Origin: Oscillospiraceae bacterium
Lineage (GTDB): Bacteria > Bacillota > Clostridia > Oscillospirales > Ruminococcaceae
Length of the DNA: 64,000 nt
Reading direction: 5' to 3'
Assembly: GCA_009784625.1 (NCBI GenBank)
Contig: WRBI01000003.1
Span: 1 to 64,000 of the forward strand
This document shows, piece by piece, positions 25,862 to 35,255 of the stretch; position 1 is the first letter of the stretch, and every line of letters starts with the position of its first letter. The position numbers were made by a program, and so were the translations under genes. Under the pieces are notes generated by a model. It ran no database searches. It saw only the letters and a list, made by a program, of their open reading frames with translations, and was not told where the DNA came from.

Positions 25862-26560
25862 TTGTCGAATTCACAGGAAAGGCGCTCGAACTTCCGGCTG
25901 TACGGCGAACCCTCAAAGTGGAACGGGTGGCAGAAATTCTTTCTGCAAGGTGTGCGGGAGGTATATCCCAAAGGCGCCCCGATCCTTGAGCAGGGGGAGC
26001 ACACAGACAGGCTCTATTACGTGGTGAACGGAATTGTCGAATATACGCACATAAACGGTAACGGTGTCGAAACATTGGTGGATGCGGTGGGCTTTGGCAA
26101 CGTGGTCGGCTTACAGCCGTTTTTTAAAAACACCCCGGCGCTCTGTTCTTTTGTCGCGTTTACCGATGTTGTAACGGCTTCGCTTGACCGCGAGCAGGTT
26201 TACGCTTGCATAGACGGCGACTCTTTGTTAGCGATAGAAATAATAGACGAGCTTTGCCGGGTTATAGAGTGTCTTGTCGGCCACAATGTAACCAAAAACA
26301 CCACCAGCGCAAAAGCCAGGGCAATCGACTTTATCTGCGCCCTTTGCGAGACCGACATGTGTGAAAAGCTAGAGTCCGGCCAGATTTTTATCGGACTTTC
26401 TCAGGACGAGTTTGCCCGCGTGACAAAGGCTACCCGCGTAACAATAGCCAAGGCCTTGCGTGAACTCAGGGCCGAAAACCTGATTGAGACTGCGTATGGC
26501 GGAATTATCATAAAAGACTGTGACGGCCTGAGAAAATGTATGGACACAAAAAAGAGTTGA
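25862..26560 (+). CDS. Crp/Fnr family transcriptional regulator
   Basis: A 232-residue regulator. An N-terminal cyclic-nucleotide-type beta barrel covers about residues 30-140 (GAPILEQGEHTDRLYYVVNGIVEY), then a long helix, then a winged helix with LSQDEFARVTKATRVTIAKALRELRAENLIE near residues 175-210. It lacks an N-terminal Fnr cysteine cluster. The start is TTG, 10 bases after AAGGGAG. Its divergent position makes it the likely regulator of the BKACE operon and of the TTT genes downstream; a small organic ligand, as in CprK, is plausible. Confidence 0.88.
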   Translation: MSNSQERRSNFRLYGEPSKWNGWQKFFLQGVREVYPKGAPILEQGEHTDRLYYVVNGIVEYTHINGNGVETLVDAVGFGNVVGLQPFFKNTPALCSFVAFTDVVTASLDREQVYACIDGDSLLAIEIIDELCRVIECLVGHNVTKNTTSAKARAIDFICALCETDMCEKLESGQIFIGLSQDEFARVTKATRVTIAKALRELRAENLIETAYGGIIIKDCDGLRKCMDTKKS

Positions 26561-26810
26561 GCTTTGGCCGAACCATAAACTGCCGAGGCCGCCTGTTGGC
26601 AGGTCTCCCTGACATCACCCGAATTGAGATCGTGCATAGACCATTGACAAATGATTAACAATATTTTCCAAGACTAGTCGTCGCACTGCCTTCTTCATGT
26701 GGCTTTTCCTTGTACGGTTTAGAGGAAGTCAGATATATGGACTCAATCGCCGAGCTTTTGGCAGGCTTGGGTCGCTTAACAAAAGTGATACAACATTAGG
26801 AGGAATCATC

Positions 26811-27830
26811 ATGAGAAAAGCAAAGTTGATGGCAATTATTTTGGTTGTAATCCTTATCCTCGCGGCTTGTGGCGGGTCGCCCGCAGCTCCGGCTCCGGCA
26901 GCTCCGGCGGGAACTCCCGCAGCCCCGGCTGGCGACGCGGGAACCGCTGAAGTCACTTTTCCAACCGGCCCGATAACCATCTTTAATTCATCCCCGGCAG
27001 GCGCGCCCGCCGACGTCATGGCCAGGGAACTGGCCAGAAGCATCGAGGAGCTCACCGGCGTGACCGTGACCGTAGACAACGCAACCGGCGGCGGTGGCGG
27101 GGTTATGTTTGGCTCGGTTATGGCACGGCCTACCGACGGCTATACCTGGGGCTCGTTTACCGCGGCTCAGATCGTTGCGCTGCAGGCCGGGCTGTCCGAT
27201 GACTTCCCGCTGGATAACTTCACTTGGGTAAGCAGGATCCAGAACGACCACATTGGCCTGGCCATTTCGACCGATTCACCTTTCAGTGATATCCATGACC
27301 TGGTTGCGTGGGCACAGGCAAATCCCGGCCAGCTGCTGATCGGCGGGCAAGGCTCGGGCTCGGGCATCCACCTCTCCTCACTGGCGCTTGGCAGAGAGGC
27401 CGGATTCGAATTCACCTATGTACCTTTTGACGGCGGCGCCGAAGGCCTTAGCGCATTGCTCGGCGGCCACGTCGACGCGCTTATGGTCGGCCCGACCATC
27501 ATCCGCCCCTACTACGAGGCAGGGCAGGCCATCATGATCACCTCCACCGGCGAGAGCCGCCCTTTCGCAGAGACCCCGACAAACAGCGAGCTGGGCTTCG
27601 ATATCCCCTTTACCCAATACCGGGGCATCTTTGTCCAGACCGGCGTTGACCCCGCGATTGTTCAGGCGATCGCCGACCTGATTTACGAGGCAACTTTGAC
27701 AGAATCCTTCCAAACCTATCTCGAGCTGGTTGAGCTGGAAAGAGAATTTTTAGGGCCCGAGGACTTTAGGGACTTCGTACTCGCCGACTTTGCCGACCTT
27801 GAAGCAACGATTGCCGAACTGCTCAACTAA
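26811..27830 (+). CDS. tctC: Tripartite tricarboxylate transporter substrate-binding lipoprotein (TctC)
   Basis: The binding protein of a TTT importer, 339 residues. The lipoprotein signal ends in LAAC near residue 19, followed by a Pro/Ala-rich linker. The mature domain has the Bug-type start (GPITIFNSSPAGAPADVMARELA), GGGGGVMFG and VPFDGGAEGLSALLGGHVDA. It starts at the ATG at 26811 after TTAGGAGG, not the track's 26697. The 250 bases before it hold no convincing promoter, so it may be read from the Crp/Fnr promoter. Confidence 0.93.
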   Translation: MRKAKLMAIILVVILILAACGGSPAAPAPAAPAGTPAAPAGDAGTAEVTFPTGPITIFNSSPAGAPADVMARELARSIEELTGVTVTVDNATGGGGGVMFGSVMARPTDGYTWGSFTAAQIVALQAGLSDDFPLDNFTWVSRIQNDHIGLAISTDSPFSDIHDLVAWAQANPGQLLIGGQGSGSGIHLSSLALGREAGFEFTYVPFDGGAEGLSALLGGHVDALMVGPTIIRPYYEAGQAIMITSTGESRPFAETPTNSELGFDIPFTQYRGIFVQTGVDPAIVQAIADLIYEATLTESFQTYLELVELEREFLGPEDFRDFVLADFADLEATIAELLN

Positions 27831-27937
27831 GACGAAAGGGCATATCTGGCCAGGCAAAGGTTTTGTGCATAGCTGGATCGTGTACCGAAAGCACCGGTGT
27901 GAATACAGGTTCATCCAAGAGAGGAAGGTGTCTTGCT

Positions 27938-28396
27938 ATGGCGTTGTGGTTGGGAGAGGTTTTGATCTCGGCTGTGCTGATTGTTGTTTCGGTAATACTG
28001 TACATAATGGCCGGAGATATCGGTGGTTCCATTAACCCCGCCGACGTAGGGCCCGCGGCGTTCCCGCGCCTGATGTTGGCCGCAGTAATTGTTTTAAGCA
28101 TTGTCCAGATCGCGCTGTCGCTCAAAAAGCGCCAAAAAGCAATCGCCGAGGGCAAGCCGGGCAGAAAAGTCGTGATCGCCAACGGCACCGCTCTGTTCAG
28201 TACAATCGGGTTGATGCTGGTTTATGGACTTGTTATGCCGGTTGTTGGGTTTTATATTTCGACTGCGGTGTTTATTTTGGCCGTTATGATCCTCATGGGC
28301 AACCGGAAGTGGCTGCCGCTTGTAGCCGTGCCGATCGGGTTCAATATCTTTATCCACCTGGTTTTCACCATGTTCCTGGGTGTATCTCTACCGTAG
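27938..28396 (+). CDS. tctB: TTT small membrane subunit, TctB family
   Basis: The small permease of the TTT importer, 152 residues with four hydrophobic segments. It opens MALWLGEVLISAVLIVVS and has the family block INPADVGPAAFPRLMLAAV. The start is the ATG at 27938 after GAGGAAGG; the upstream track frame is not coding. It lies between TctC and TctA, the usual order. Confidence 0.9.
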   Translation: MALWLGEVLISAVLIVVSVILYIMAGDIGGSINPADVGPAAFPRLMLAAVIVLSIVQIALSLKKRQKAIAEGKPGRKVVIANGTALFSTIGLMLVYGLVMPVVGFYISTAVFILAVMILMGNRKWLPLVAVPIGFNIFIHLVFTMFLGVSLP

Positions 28397-28410
28397 AGGA
28401 GGGCAGTTAA

Positions 28411-29895
28411 GTGGCGAATCTAATGTATGGATTTTCTCTCTTGTTTTCGGGCAACAACTTTTTGGTATTGCTTATTGGCGTGGTTGTGGGGTATTTTCTG
28501 GGTATTGTGCCGGGAATCTCCGCAGCTGTCAGCTTGGCCTTGTTAATTCCCTTTACCTTTGGGATGGATCCCGTTTCTGCCATGATTTTGCTGACCACCA
28601 TCTACACGGCGATTAACTTTGGCGGCGGGATACCGGCCATACTGCTCAACACGCCGGGCACGCCCTCAGCGGCCGCGACCGTGCTGGACGGCTACCCGCT
28701 TGCCCAGCAGGGCAAGGCCAAAAAGGCGCTCGGGATTACAATGTTTGCCTCGGGCATAGGCGGATTTTTCAGCGTCATCATGATGATCGCGTTCTCGATG
28801 CCCCTGGCGCTCTTCGCGCTCCGGTTTGGGCCGCCTGAGTACTTTATCTTGGCGATCATGGGCCTGAGCGTGGTTGCGGGCCTTTCGGCGGACAACCTCA
28901 CCAAAGGCTTGATTCTGGCCTCGCTTGGCCTCTTCCTGACCACGGTCGGGATGGATCCAATCGGCGGCGGCTTCAGATACGTTATGAGTTTCCACCTATT
29001 GGAGGGCATCCCCTTTGTGCCCGCGCTGATCGGGCTGTTCGCGATATCTGAAATATTCTCAATGATGGAGGAAGCTTCAGCCAATCAAAAGCCGATGGAA
29101 AAGATAGACGGTGAGGGGATCACCGTAGCCGAAGTCAAGAGCTGCAGGCGTGCGATTGGCCTTGGCTCGATCATCGGATTTATCGTCGGGCTGATTCCGG
29201 CCGCCGGCCCGAACATTGCCGCCTGGATGTCCTACAACGAAGCCAAGCGCGGCTCAAGCAATCCCGAAAACTTCGGCAAAGGCGAGCTGGCCGGCGTTGC
29301 CGCGCCTGAGACCTCCAACAACGCGGCTGCCGCCGGCGGGCTAGTGCCTACGCTGGCGCTGGGCATCCCCGGTTCCCCGCCTCTCGCGGTTTTGATCGGC
29401 GCGCTCACCCTCCACGGGATCACCGCCGGGCCCCTGCTTTTTGAGCGCAACCCCGAGGTCCCCTACTCTATTTTCGCGACCATGATTATAGCCACCCCGC
29501 TCATGATGATACTGGGGCTGGTCTGCATCAAATACTTCGCGCTGGTCACCCTTATCCCCAAAACTGTGCTTGCCCCGATTGTCCTGGGTGTTTGTACAGT
29601 CGGCTCGTTTGCGGTTTCGGGCACCATGTTCGGCGTTTGGGCGGCCTACATCTTCGGTGTAGTCGGATATATCTTCAAACGCTTTGGTTTCCCCATCCCA
29701 CCTATCGTTTTGGCCTTGGTGCTCGGGCGTATGGCTGAGACAAACTTCCGGCGGTCTATGCTTATGAGCGGCGGCGACCTCTCGATCTTCGTCACCCGCC
29801 CGATCACCGTTGTTATTATGCTGCTCACCATACTGATGTTCGTCTACCCGCTGATCAAATCACAGATTAAAAAGAGAAAGGCCGCGGCCGGATAG
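28411..29895 (+). CDS. tctA: TTT large membrane subunit, TctA family
   Basis: The main permease of the TTT importer: 494 residues, about 12 membrane segments. Diagnostic blocks are VGYFLGIVPGISAAVS and FGGGIPAILLNTPGTPSAAATVLDGYP in the first quarter, repeated later as GLIPAAGPNIAA and ALGIPGSPPLAVLIGAL, which reflects the family's internal duplication. It starts with GTG after GAGGAGGGCAG. The substrate is probably a di/tricarboxylate or aromatic acid. Confidence 0.95.
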   Translation: MANLMYGFSLLFSGNNFLVLLIGVVVGYFLGIVPGISAAVSLALLIPFTFGMDPVSAMILLTTIYTAINFGGGIPAILLNTPGTPSAAATVLDGYPLAQQGKAKKALGITMFASGIGGFFSVIMMIAFSMPLALFALRFGPPEYFILAIMGLSVVAGLSADNLTKGLILASLGLFLTTVGMDPIGGGFRYVMSFHLLEGIPFVPALIGLFAISEIFSMMEEASANQKPMEKIDGEGITVAEVKSCRRAIGLGSIIGFIVGLIPAAGPNIAAWMSYNEAKRGSSNPENFGKGELAGVAAPETSNNAAAAGGLVPTLALGIPGSPPLAVLIGALTLHGITAGPLLFERNPEVPYSIFATMIIATPLMMILGLVCIKYFALVTLIPKTVLAPIVLGVCTVGSFAVSGTMFGVWAAYIFGVVGYIFKRFGFPIPPIVLALVLGRMAETNFRRSMLMSGGDLSIFVTRPITVVIMLLTILMFVYPLIKSQIKKRKAAAG

Positions 29896-29943
29896 GTAGG
29901 CGCAGTCAGCCGTATCGATATATTTACATAGGAGGATCAATTT

Positions 29944-31131
29944 ATGGCAGACCTTTTCAAAGAACGCATTCGATTTCCCATGTCGGTGACCGAGCTCAAA
30001 CGCAGGCATAACGCGGTCAAGGCTGAAATGGAGAAGCAAGGGCTGGATATGATCATCATGTCCAACAACAACCAATACCTGGGCGGCTATATTAGATACT
30101 TCACCGATATACCCGCTTCCAATGCCTACCCGGTCACTGTGCTGTTTGAAAAAACCGGCGAAGTTTCTACCTACACCTTGGGCGACCCGGACAGGCCGGT
30201 TCCGTTTGAGTGGGCCGCCCGCGTGATCACCAACCGCACTTCGCTGCCTTATTTCCGCTCATTAGACTACACCAAAAACTACGACGTGGACGCGATCAGT
30301 AAATTCATGAAGAGCAAGAATGTCAAGCGGCTTGGCCTGGTCGGCGTGGGTATGCTGGACTACCATATGGTTTCCTCTATCATTGAAAGAACCGGTGTAA
30401 AGACCGTCAACTTTACCCCAGCCCTTGACAAGATTAAGATGGTCAAGAGCCCCGAAGAAATCAAGTTTATCGAGCTAAGTGTTAAGATGCATGAGGACTC
30501 AATCGCTTTTATGCAATCCATTCTCAAACCCGGTATGTACGAGTACGACCTGCGCGCTGAGCTGGCCGGCTGGCTTAAAAAAGAAGGCAGCGAAGAACAA
30601 CTGCTCCTGCTTTGCTCCGGACCTAAAGTGCCGCATATCATCCATCCATTCTATCAGAACCGGCAGATACAAAAGGGCGATTACATCAATGTACTGAACG
30701 AATCCAGCGGCCCCGGCGGCTATTACAGCGAGATAACCAGAACATTTTCTATGGGTGAACCGGCCAAGGAGGCCGTCGAGGCTTACGCTGTAGCCGTTGA
30801 GCTTCAGCACTGGGTAGCCGATATGCTGGCCCCGGGTGTGCCCGCCAACACAATCTGGAAGAAGTACAACGAGCGGCTTCGCGAGATGGGCCTGCCGGAA
30901 GAGAACCGGCTGTTCATCCACGGCCAGGGTTACGACCTGGTTGAGATGCCGGGCTTCGGCGATGAGGACGACACCATCCTGGGCGAGGGAATGTACCTGG
31001 CCATTCACCCGACCATCCTTTTCTCAAGCGGACACTGGGGACACAGCTGTGAGGACTTTTTGGTCACTGCCGATGGCTATAAAGACATGTTCACCGCGCT
31101 CAAGCAGGAAATTGTCATAGTCGACTGTTAA
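29944..31131 (+). CDS. M24-fold protein, creatinase/Xaa-Pro peptidase-like, altered metal site
   Basis: A pita-bread-fold protein of 395 residues with an N-terminal creatinase-type domain and a C-terminal M24 domain from about residue 160 (KSPEEIKFIELSVKMHEDS). In true aminopeptidases two aspartates bind metal in D-x-G...Y-x-D-x-TRT. Here the segment reads NESSGPGGYYSEITRTF, so the first Asp is Asn and the second Glu. The later His (FIHGQGYDL) and Glu residues remain. Such changes occur in non-peptidase members such as creatinase and the DMSP lyase DddP. It is cotranscribed with TctCBA, so it may act on the imported compound. Confidence 0.82.
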   Translation: MADLFKERIRFPMSVTELKRRHNAVKAEMEKQGLDMIIMSNNNQYLGGYIRYFTDIPASNAYPVTVLFEKTGEVSTYTLGDPDRPVPFEWAARVITNRTSLPYFRSLDYTKNYDVDAISKFMKSKNVKRLGLVGVGMLDYHMVSSIIERTGVKTVNFTPALDKIKMVKSPEEIKFIELSVKMHEDSIAFMQSILKPGMYEYDLRAELAGWLKKEGSEEQLLLLCSGPKVPHIIHPFYQNRQIQKGDYINVLNESSGPGGYYSEITRTFSMGEPAKEAVEAYAVAVELQHWVADMLAPGVPANTIWKKYNERLREMGLPEENRLFIHGQGYDLVEMPGFGDEDDTILGEGMYLAIHPTILFSSGHWGHSCEDFLVTADGYKDMFTALKQEIVIVDC

Positions 31132-31164
31132 CCGCCAATACCCCAACGATAAGGAGGACTGTTG

Positions 31165-32130
31165 ATGGATGTTATTGTCATGCACAAAACAACCGAGAAA
31201 ATGCCTCTTGTTATAACGACGGATCAGGTTGACCAGATCAAGAAACACGCTGATAATGTTCACTGGTTCGAAACAGAGGCGGAGGTTTTAGCCAGCGGCG
31301 TAGACGCTGAGGTCATCTTCTGCTGGGGCGGCACCGGAATCCCGCCCGAAACATTCTGCTGCCAGTCCAAGCGGCTGAAATGGCTGAACACTTTTTCCGC
31401 TGGGGTTGACCCCCTCGTGAAATCAAAGATCGCCGACTTGCCGATCACTGTGACTACGGCTAAAGGCGTGCACGGCCGGTCAATGGCATTGACCACTTTG
31501 GGATACTGCATCTGGCATCTGCGCAAATTCGCCGAAATGCGCGAGAACCAGCGCAACCACGTGTTCAAGAAGCTCCAAGGTCAGGAGGCGATCGGCAAAA
31601 CGCTGGGAATTGTGGGCGCCGGCTCAATCGGCTCATATGTCGCGCAGCTCTCGAAAGCGGTCGGGTTTAAGGTTATTGGGGTAAAGCGGACAGTGACCCA
31701 GCTCGAAAACTTCGATGAGATGTACTCGGACAAAGAGCTTGACAAGGCGCTGGCCCTGATGGACTTTGTTGTGGTGTTGACCCCGATGTCCAAAGAGACT
31801 GCCGGGATGTTCGATGAAAGCCGGTTCGCCTGTATGAAGAAGGGCGCGTTTTTCGTGAATATCGCCCGCGGCGGCGTGGTCGACCAGGACGCGCTTGTGC
31901 GGGCCCTTAAAAGCGGGCATCTCAGCGGGGCCGCCCTGGACGCCACCGACCCCGAACCCCTTCCCGACGATCATGTACTATGGGATATGCCAAACGTATT
32001 CGTCACCCCGCACAACTCGGCGACCAGCCCCTTTTTGGTGGACAGGGCGGTTGACCAGTTTTGTGAGAACCTGGATAACTTCAGGGCCGGGCGGCCGCTA
32101 TTCAACATTGTCGACCTAAAGAGCTTATAG
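31165..32130 (+). CDS. D-2-hydroxyacid dehydrogenase
   Basis: An NAD-dependent dehydrogenase of 321 residues reducing a 2-keto acid or oxidising a D-2-hydroxy acid. The NAD motif GIVGAGSIGSYVAQL lies near residue 152, the catalytic Arg in NIARGGVVDQDALVRAL near residue 233, and the catalytic His in TPHNSATSPF near residue 283. The ATG at 31165 after AAGGAGG is preferred to the TTG in the track. The gene ends the TTT operon; a perfect terminator follows. Confidence 0.9.
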   Translation: MDVIVMHKTTEKMPLVITTDQVDQIKKHADNVHWFETEAEVLASGVDAEVIFCWGGTGIPPETFCCQSKRLKWLNTFSAGVDPLVKSKIADLPITVTTAKGVHGRSMALTTLGYCIWHLRKFAEMRENQRNHVFKKLQGQEAIGKTLGIVGAGSIGSYVAQLSKAVGFKVIGVKRTVTQLENFDEMYSDKELDKALALMDFVVVLTPMSKETAGMFDESRFACMKKGAFFVNIARGGVVDQDALVRALKSGHLSGAALDATDPEPLPDDHVLWDMPNVFVTPHNSATSPFLVDRAVDQFCENLDNFRAGRPLFNIVDLKSL

Positions 32131-32146
32131 GCAGCCCACGACAGTT

Positions 32147-32190
32147 GATAAAAAGCCCATATGAGCGCGAGTTCTAATGGGCTTTTTATC
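32147..32190 (+). terminator. Strong intrinsic terminator of the TTT operon
   Basis: GATAAAAAGCCCAT pairs perfectly over 14 bases with ATGGGCTTTTTATC, giving a T-rich 3' arm. Confidence 0.9.
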
Positions 32191-32222
32191 GTGAAAAACA
32201 CAAACGCAGAGGAGGTGGTGCT

Positions 32223-33281
32223 GTGGTATACGCGATTATCGCGCATGTAATCGGCTTAACCGGCGGTATGCTTGCCAAAAAGCGGGCCATTCCAGCCGGG
32301 GCGCTGCTCGGGTCGATCGCGTTTGTGTTCGCGTTCAATTTGATTTCTGGAATAGAGCCGAACTACCCGCCCAACTTGCGGCTTGTCATTCAGGTGCTCT
32401 CCGGGGTATTGTTGGGGACGAGTTTTGCCCGCTCTGATCTGTTTATTTTGCGGCGGCTGATAAAGCCGGTGCTGATTATCGTGGGAATGTTTATGAGTTT
32501 CAATGTGATTTTTGCGCTGATTCTTGCCCGTTTTACCGTGCTTGAGCCAACAACCGCTATGTTGGCCTCGGCCCCCGGCGGCATTTTCGACATGGCCATC
32601 ATCGCGATTGATTTTGGTGCGGATTCGCACAACGTAGCGCTTTTACAGATATTTCGGTTTACGATTTCGGTCAGTGTATTTCCGGTTATCGTGCTGCGGC
32701 TGCTCAAACACGCCCGCTTCGGCGAGAGCGCCGTACACGACCAGTCAAAGCCCGCGGACACCGCCCCAAAGCAGACACTCACCACGCAGCAAAAGGTGTT
32801 CAGGCTGACCCTCACCGTGCTTTCGGCCGGGGCGGGGTCAATGCTGTTTCGATGGATGGGCATACCCGCAGGGGGAATTCTCGGCGCTGTAACCGGGGCA
32901 ATTCTGATAAGCGCGGTCGCCCAAAAAGCTTATTTCCCCAAAAGCCTGAAGCCGATTGTTCAGGCAATTGCGGGCGGGTTTGTCGGCGCGCAATTTTCAA
33001 TGGCCACCATATCTGCGCTCAGGGGGCTGGTGCTGCCGATGGTTATCATTACGATTCAGCTGCTGCTCATGTCGTTTTCCACTGCTTGGGTAATCAGGCG
33101 GTTTACCGGTATGGATATGGCGCACAGCCTGTTTTCCTGTGTCCCCGGCGGCATTGCCGAAATGGGTATCCTGGCCGGGGAGCTGGGGCTGCGGGTGCCG
33201 GACATCGTATTGGTGCATATCATCCGGCTTATTTCGGTGATATTTATGGTGCCGATATTGCTTTCGCTGTTTTTCGGATAA
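32223..33281 (+). CDS. AbrB family membrane protein (PF05145 type)
   Basis: A polytopic membrane protein of 352 residues made of two similar halves of about five segments each. The repeated core reads ASAPGGIFDMAIIAIDFGAD in the first half and SCVPGGIAEMGILAGELGL in the second. This family (named after a mis-annotated ammonia monooxygenase; unrelated to the AbrB transcription factor) is thought to be a transporter or regulator. GTG start after GGAGGTG. It lies between a terminator and an SLC13-type carrier, so it probably has its own transcript. Confidence 0.88.
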   Translation: MVYAIIAHVIGLTGGMLAKKRAIPAGALLGSIAFVFAFNLISGIEPNYPPNLRLVIQVLSGVLLGTSFARSDLFILRRLIKPVLIIVGMFMSFNVIFALILARFTVLEPTTAMLASAPGGIFDMAIIAIDFGADSHNVALLQIFRFTISVSVFPVIVLRLLKHARFGESAVHDQSKPADTAPKQTLTTQQKVFRLTLTVLSAGAGSMLFRWMGIPAGGILGAVTGAILISAVAQKAYFPKSLKPIVQAIAGGFVGAQFSMATISALRGLVLPMVIITIQLLLMSFSTAWVIRRFTGMDMAHSLFSCVPGGIAEMGILAGELGLRVPDIVLVHIIRLISVIFMVPILLSLFFG

Positions 33282-33352
33282 GCTTGATTATGTTCGGGGG
33301 ACGGGAAAAATCAGATGTCCGCCCTCAACGCAATGGGGAGGTAGAGGTAATT

Positions 33353-34837
33353 TTGGCGGGACTGGAAACACAAGGAACCCAAGAGCCGGCGGGCTTTTTT
33401 CGCTCGACTAATTTTCGCTGTATGATTGCGCTCATCGTCGGTTTGGCATTGGCCTTCGGGCTACAGCCGGTCAACGGCCTGACTCCCTTGGGTGTGCGGG
33501 CGATCGCGGTTATTGTCCCTACGCTGATTTTGTGGCTGACAGTGAATACCCATTGGAGCTGTCTGCTCTTTTCCGCGTTGTTGATCATGGCCGGGGTTAT
33601 GACGCCAACTGCCGTTTGGGCGGGCTCAATGGGACATTTTGCACCCACATTGGTGCTTGTCTTTACTCTGTTGGGGCAGTGTCTCAACGCGACAGGCGCC
33701 ATTGATAAAGTAGCGGCCTGGTTTATCACCAGAAAGTTTGTCAGCGGCAGACCGTACGCGTTTATGGGTATGTTCTTTTTCTCCAACCTCTTTATCGGGC
33801 TGTTTATGCAGAATTTGGCGCTGGCAATCATCTACCTTGACCTAACGGTCAGGGTTTGCGGAAAACTCGGCATCAAAAAAGGGCACACCCTTTACACATG
33901 CCTTGTTCTCGGTGTGCTTTGGGGAAACAGCGTGCTCACCACGGCCTCGCCGATTGCCAAGACATTGCCCAATATCATGATGGGTATTTTACACACACAG
34001 CTCGGGATAACCATTACATACGGGCAATGGTTCGCGGTGGGTATCCCGTTTTCGATCGCTATGTTTGTGGTTATTATGATTGTGGCTCGGCTGATGAAGC
34101 CGGATGTCTCTCCTCTGCGCGACCTGGATATTGACGCGTTCGCGAAGAGCACACCACCTCTGAGCAAAAGCGGAAAAATTGCCCTGCTGGTGATGTGCTC
34201 CCTGTTGATGGTTATCCTGCTGCCCGACCTCTTTCTGGCGATGGGATTGTTTGTTCCGATTTCGAACTATTTTGTTCAGATCGGGCCGACCGTACCCGCA
34301 ATTTTGGCGGTGGTCGCGCTTTGTTTGATCCGCGCCGACGGCCAGGCGGTCATGGATTTCCCGACAGCCGCCAAGAGTGTGCCGATGACGCTGATTGTCT
34401 TTATCGCCGCCGTGATTCTGATGGGCGTCCCAATCTCCGACGATGGCACCGGGATTGTGGCCTGGCTGGGCAACATACTCTCGCCAATGGTTGCCGGGCT
34501 TTCCCCTGTCTGGATTATCATCGCGATGATTGCGGGCATCCTGGTTGTCACCAACCTGATTTCAAACGCCGTGACCATGGTGCTGTTTTTCAACATCGGT
34601 GTGGTTATGCTGGCAGAGACTGGCACCAGCATTGGAGCGTTCGGGCTGCTGCTTTCCCTCGCGACCTCCACCATGGCCTGCCTGATGCCCTCAGCCTCTT
34701 TGCAACTTCCGCTCTTTTACGGCCCCGGCCATATCACGGTGGCCAGTTCTTATAAGGCAAACCTGTTATTTGTGTTCCTGGCTTTTTTGGTGGTGCTGGC
34801 GTTTATACCGATCGTCTCGGCCGTTGTTACAATTTAG
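33353..34837 (+). CDS. SLC13/DASS family anion transporter
   Basis: A sodium-coupled di/tricarboxylate or sulfate carrier of 494 residues with about 12 membrane segments. The gene is inside a longer open frame in the track (32852), but the frame before about 33290 is out-of-phase AbrB coding. The best start is TTG at 33353 behind GAGGTAGAGGTAA; an ATG at 33290 is an alternative. Family-like blocks include LVLGVLWGNSVLTTASPIAKTLP and MVLFFNIGVVMLAE. It adds a fourth kind of organic-acid transporter in the window. Confidence 0.85.
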   Translation: MAGLETQGTQEPAGFFRSTNFRCMIALIVGLALAFGLQPVNGLTPLGVRAIAVIVPTLILWLTVNTHWSCLLFSALLIMAGVMTPTAVWAGSMGHFAPTLVLVFTLLGQCLNATGAIDKVAAWFITRKFVSGRPYAFMGMFFFSNLFIGLFMQNLALAIIYLDLTVRVCGKLGIKKGHTLYTCLVLGVLWGNSVLTTASPIAKTLPNIMMGILHTQLGITITYGQWFAVGIPFSIAMFVVIMIVARLMKPDVSPLRDLDIDAFAKSTPPLSKSGKIALLVMCSLLMVILLPDLFLAMGLFVPISNYFVQIGPTVPAILAVVALCLIRADGQAVMDFPTAAKSVPMTLIVFIAAVILMGVPISDDGTGIVAWLGNILSPMVAGLSPVWIIIAMIAGILVVTNLISNAVTMVLFFNIGVVMLAETGTSIGAFGLLLSLATSTMACLMPSASLQLPLFYGPGHITVASSYKANLLFVFLAFLVVLAFIPIVSAVVTI

Positions 34838-34924
34838 TGTTGGGGAATCAAAACCGCCGGCTTGGCTGGTGCGGCTTGCTCTACCCCGGCAAAAACCATC
34901 TTTAGCCAAAAATTTCTACAACAA

Positions 34925-34953
34925 TTGACAATCCGCGCGCAAGGCGGTATACT
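34925..34953 (+). promoter_or_regulatory. Near-consensus sigma-A promoter of the AbrB regulator
   Basis: A perfect TTGACA, a 17-base spacer and TATACT. It is among the best promoters in the window and lies about 300 bases before the gene it serves. Confidence 0.85.
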
Positions 34954-34959
34954 GAACCT

Positions 34960-35243
34960 TATAAGGCTCCGAAAAAAAGGGGCCGCATGGCCGCTGTCAA
35001 GTGCGACAACACTCAACAGCGGGAAAAGGTGGCACACGTTAAGCAACAACACCCTTCCACTTCCACACGACAAAATTATTATACACCCATCTATAATAAT
35101 TTTCAAGCGTGGAATCAACCGCCATTCATCGGCGCGTGTGAGGGGTAACCACCCTCATGCGCGTTGTTTCATTTCGGGGCTTTTGGTAAAGGCCCGGCGG
35201 GGTTGCTTCGCGGCAGCTTCGCCGGCAAAATCAAAAGCGAAAG
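34960..35243 (+). other. Long structured leader of unknown function before the AbrB regulator
   Basis: About 290 bases between promoter and gene hold no ORF with a ribosome site but several potential hairpins: GGCCGCATGGCC, GAGGGGTAACCACCCTC (35149-35165) and CCGGCG...CGCCGG (about 35189-35224). A TATAAT at 35092-35097 may add an internal start. It could be a cis-regulatory RNA or a separate small RNA. Confidence 0.4.
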
Positions 35244-35255
35244 GTGTGTAAAAAA

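Noticed and set aside
26643-26672. Promoter before tctC
   Set aside because: A perfect TTGACA is present but no acceptable -10 box lies 16-18 bases downstream.
32852-33352. N-terminal extension of the SLC13 frame (661-residue ORF)
   Set aside because: This part is out of frame with the AbrB membrane protein gene it overlaps, reads as low-hydrophobicity Arg/Gly/Cys-rich sequence and lacks a ribosome site; a TTG at 33353 is better.
35020-35045. T-box riboswitch before the AbrB regulator
   Set aside because: GGTGGCACACG differs from the GGTGGNACCGCG core, there is no clear specifier stem, and the gene is not an amino-acid or tRNA-synthetase gene.
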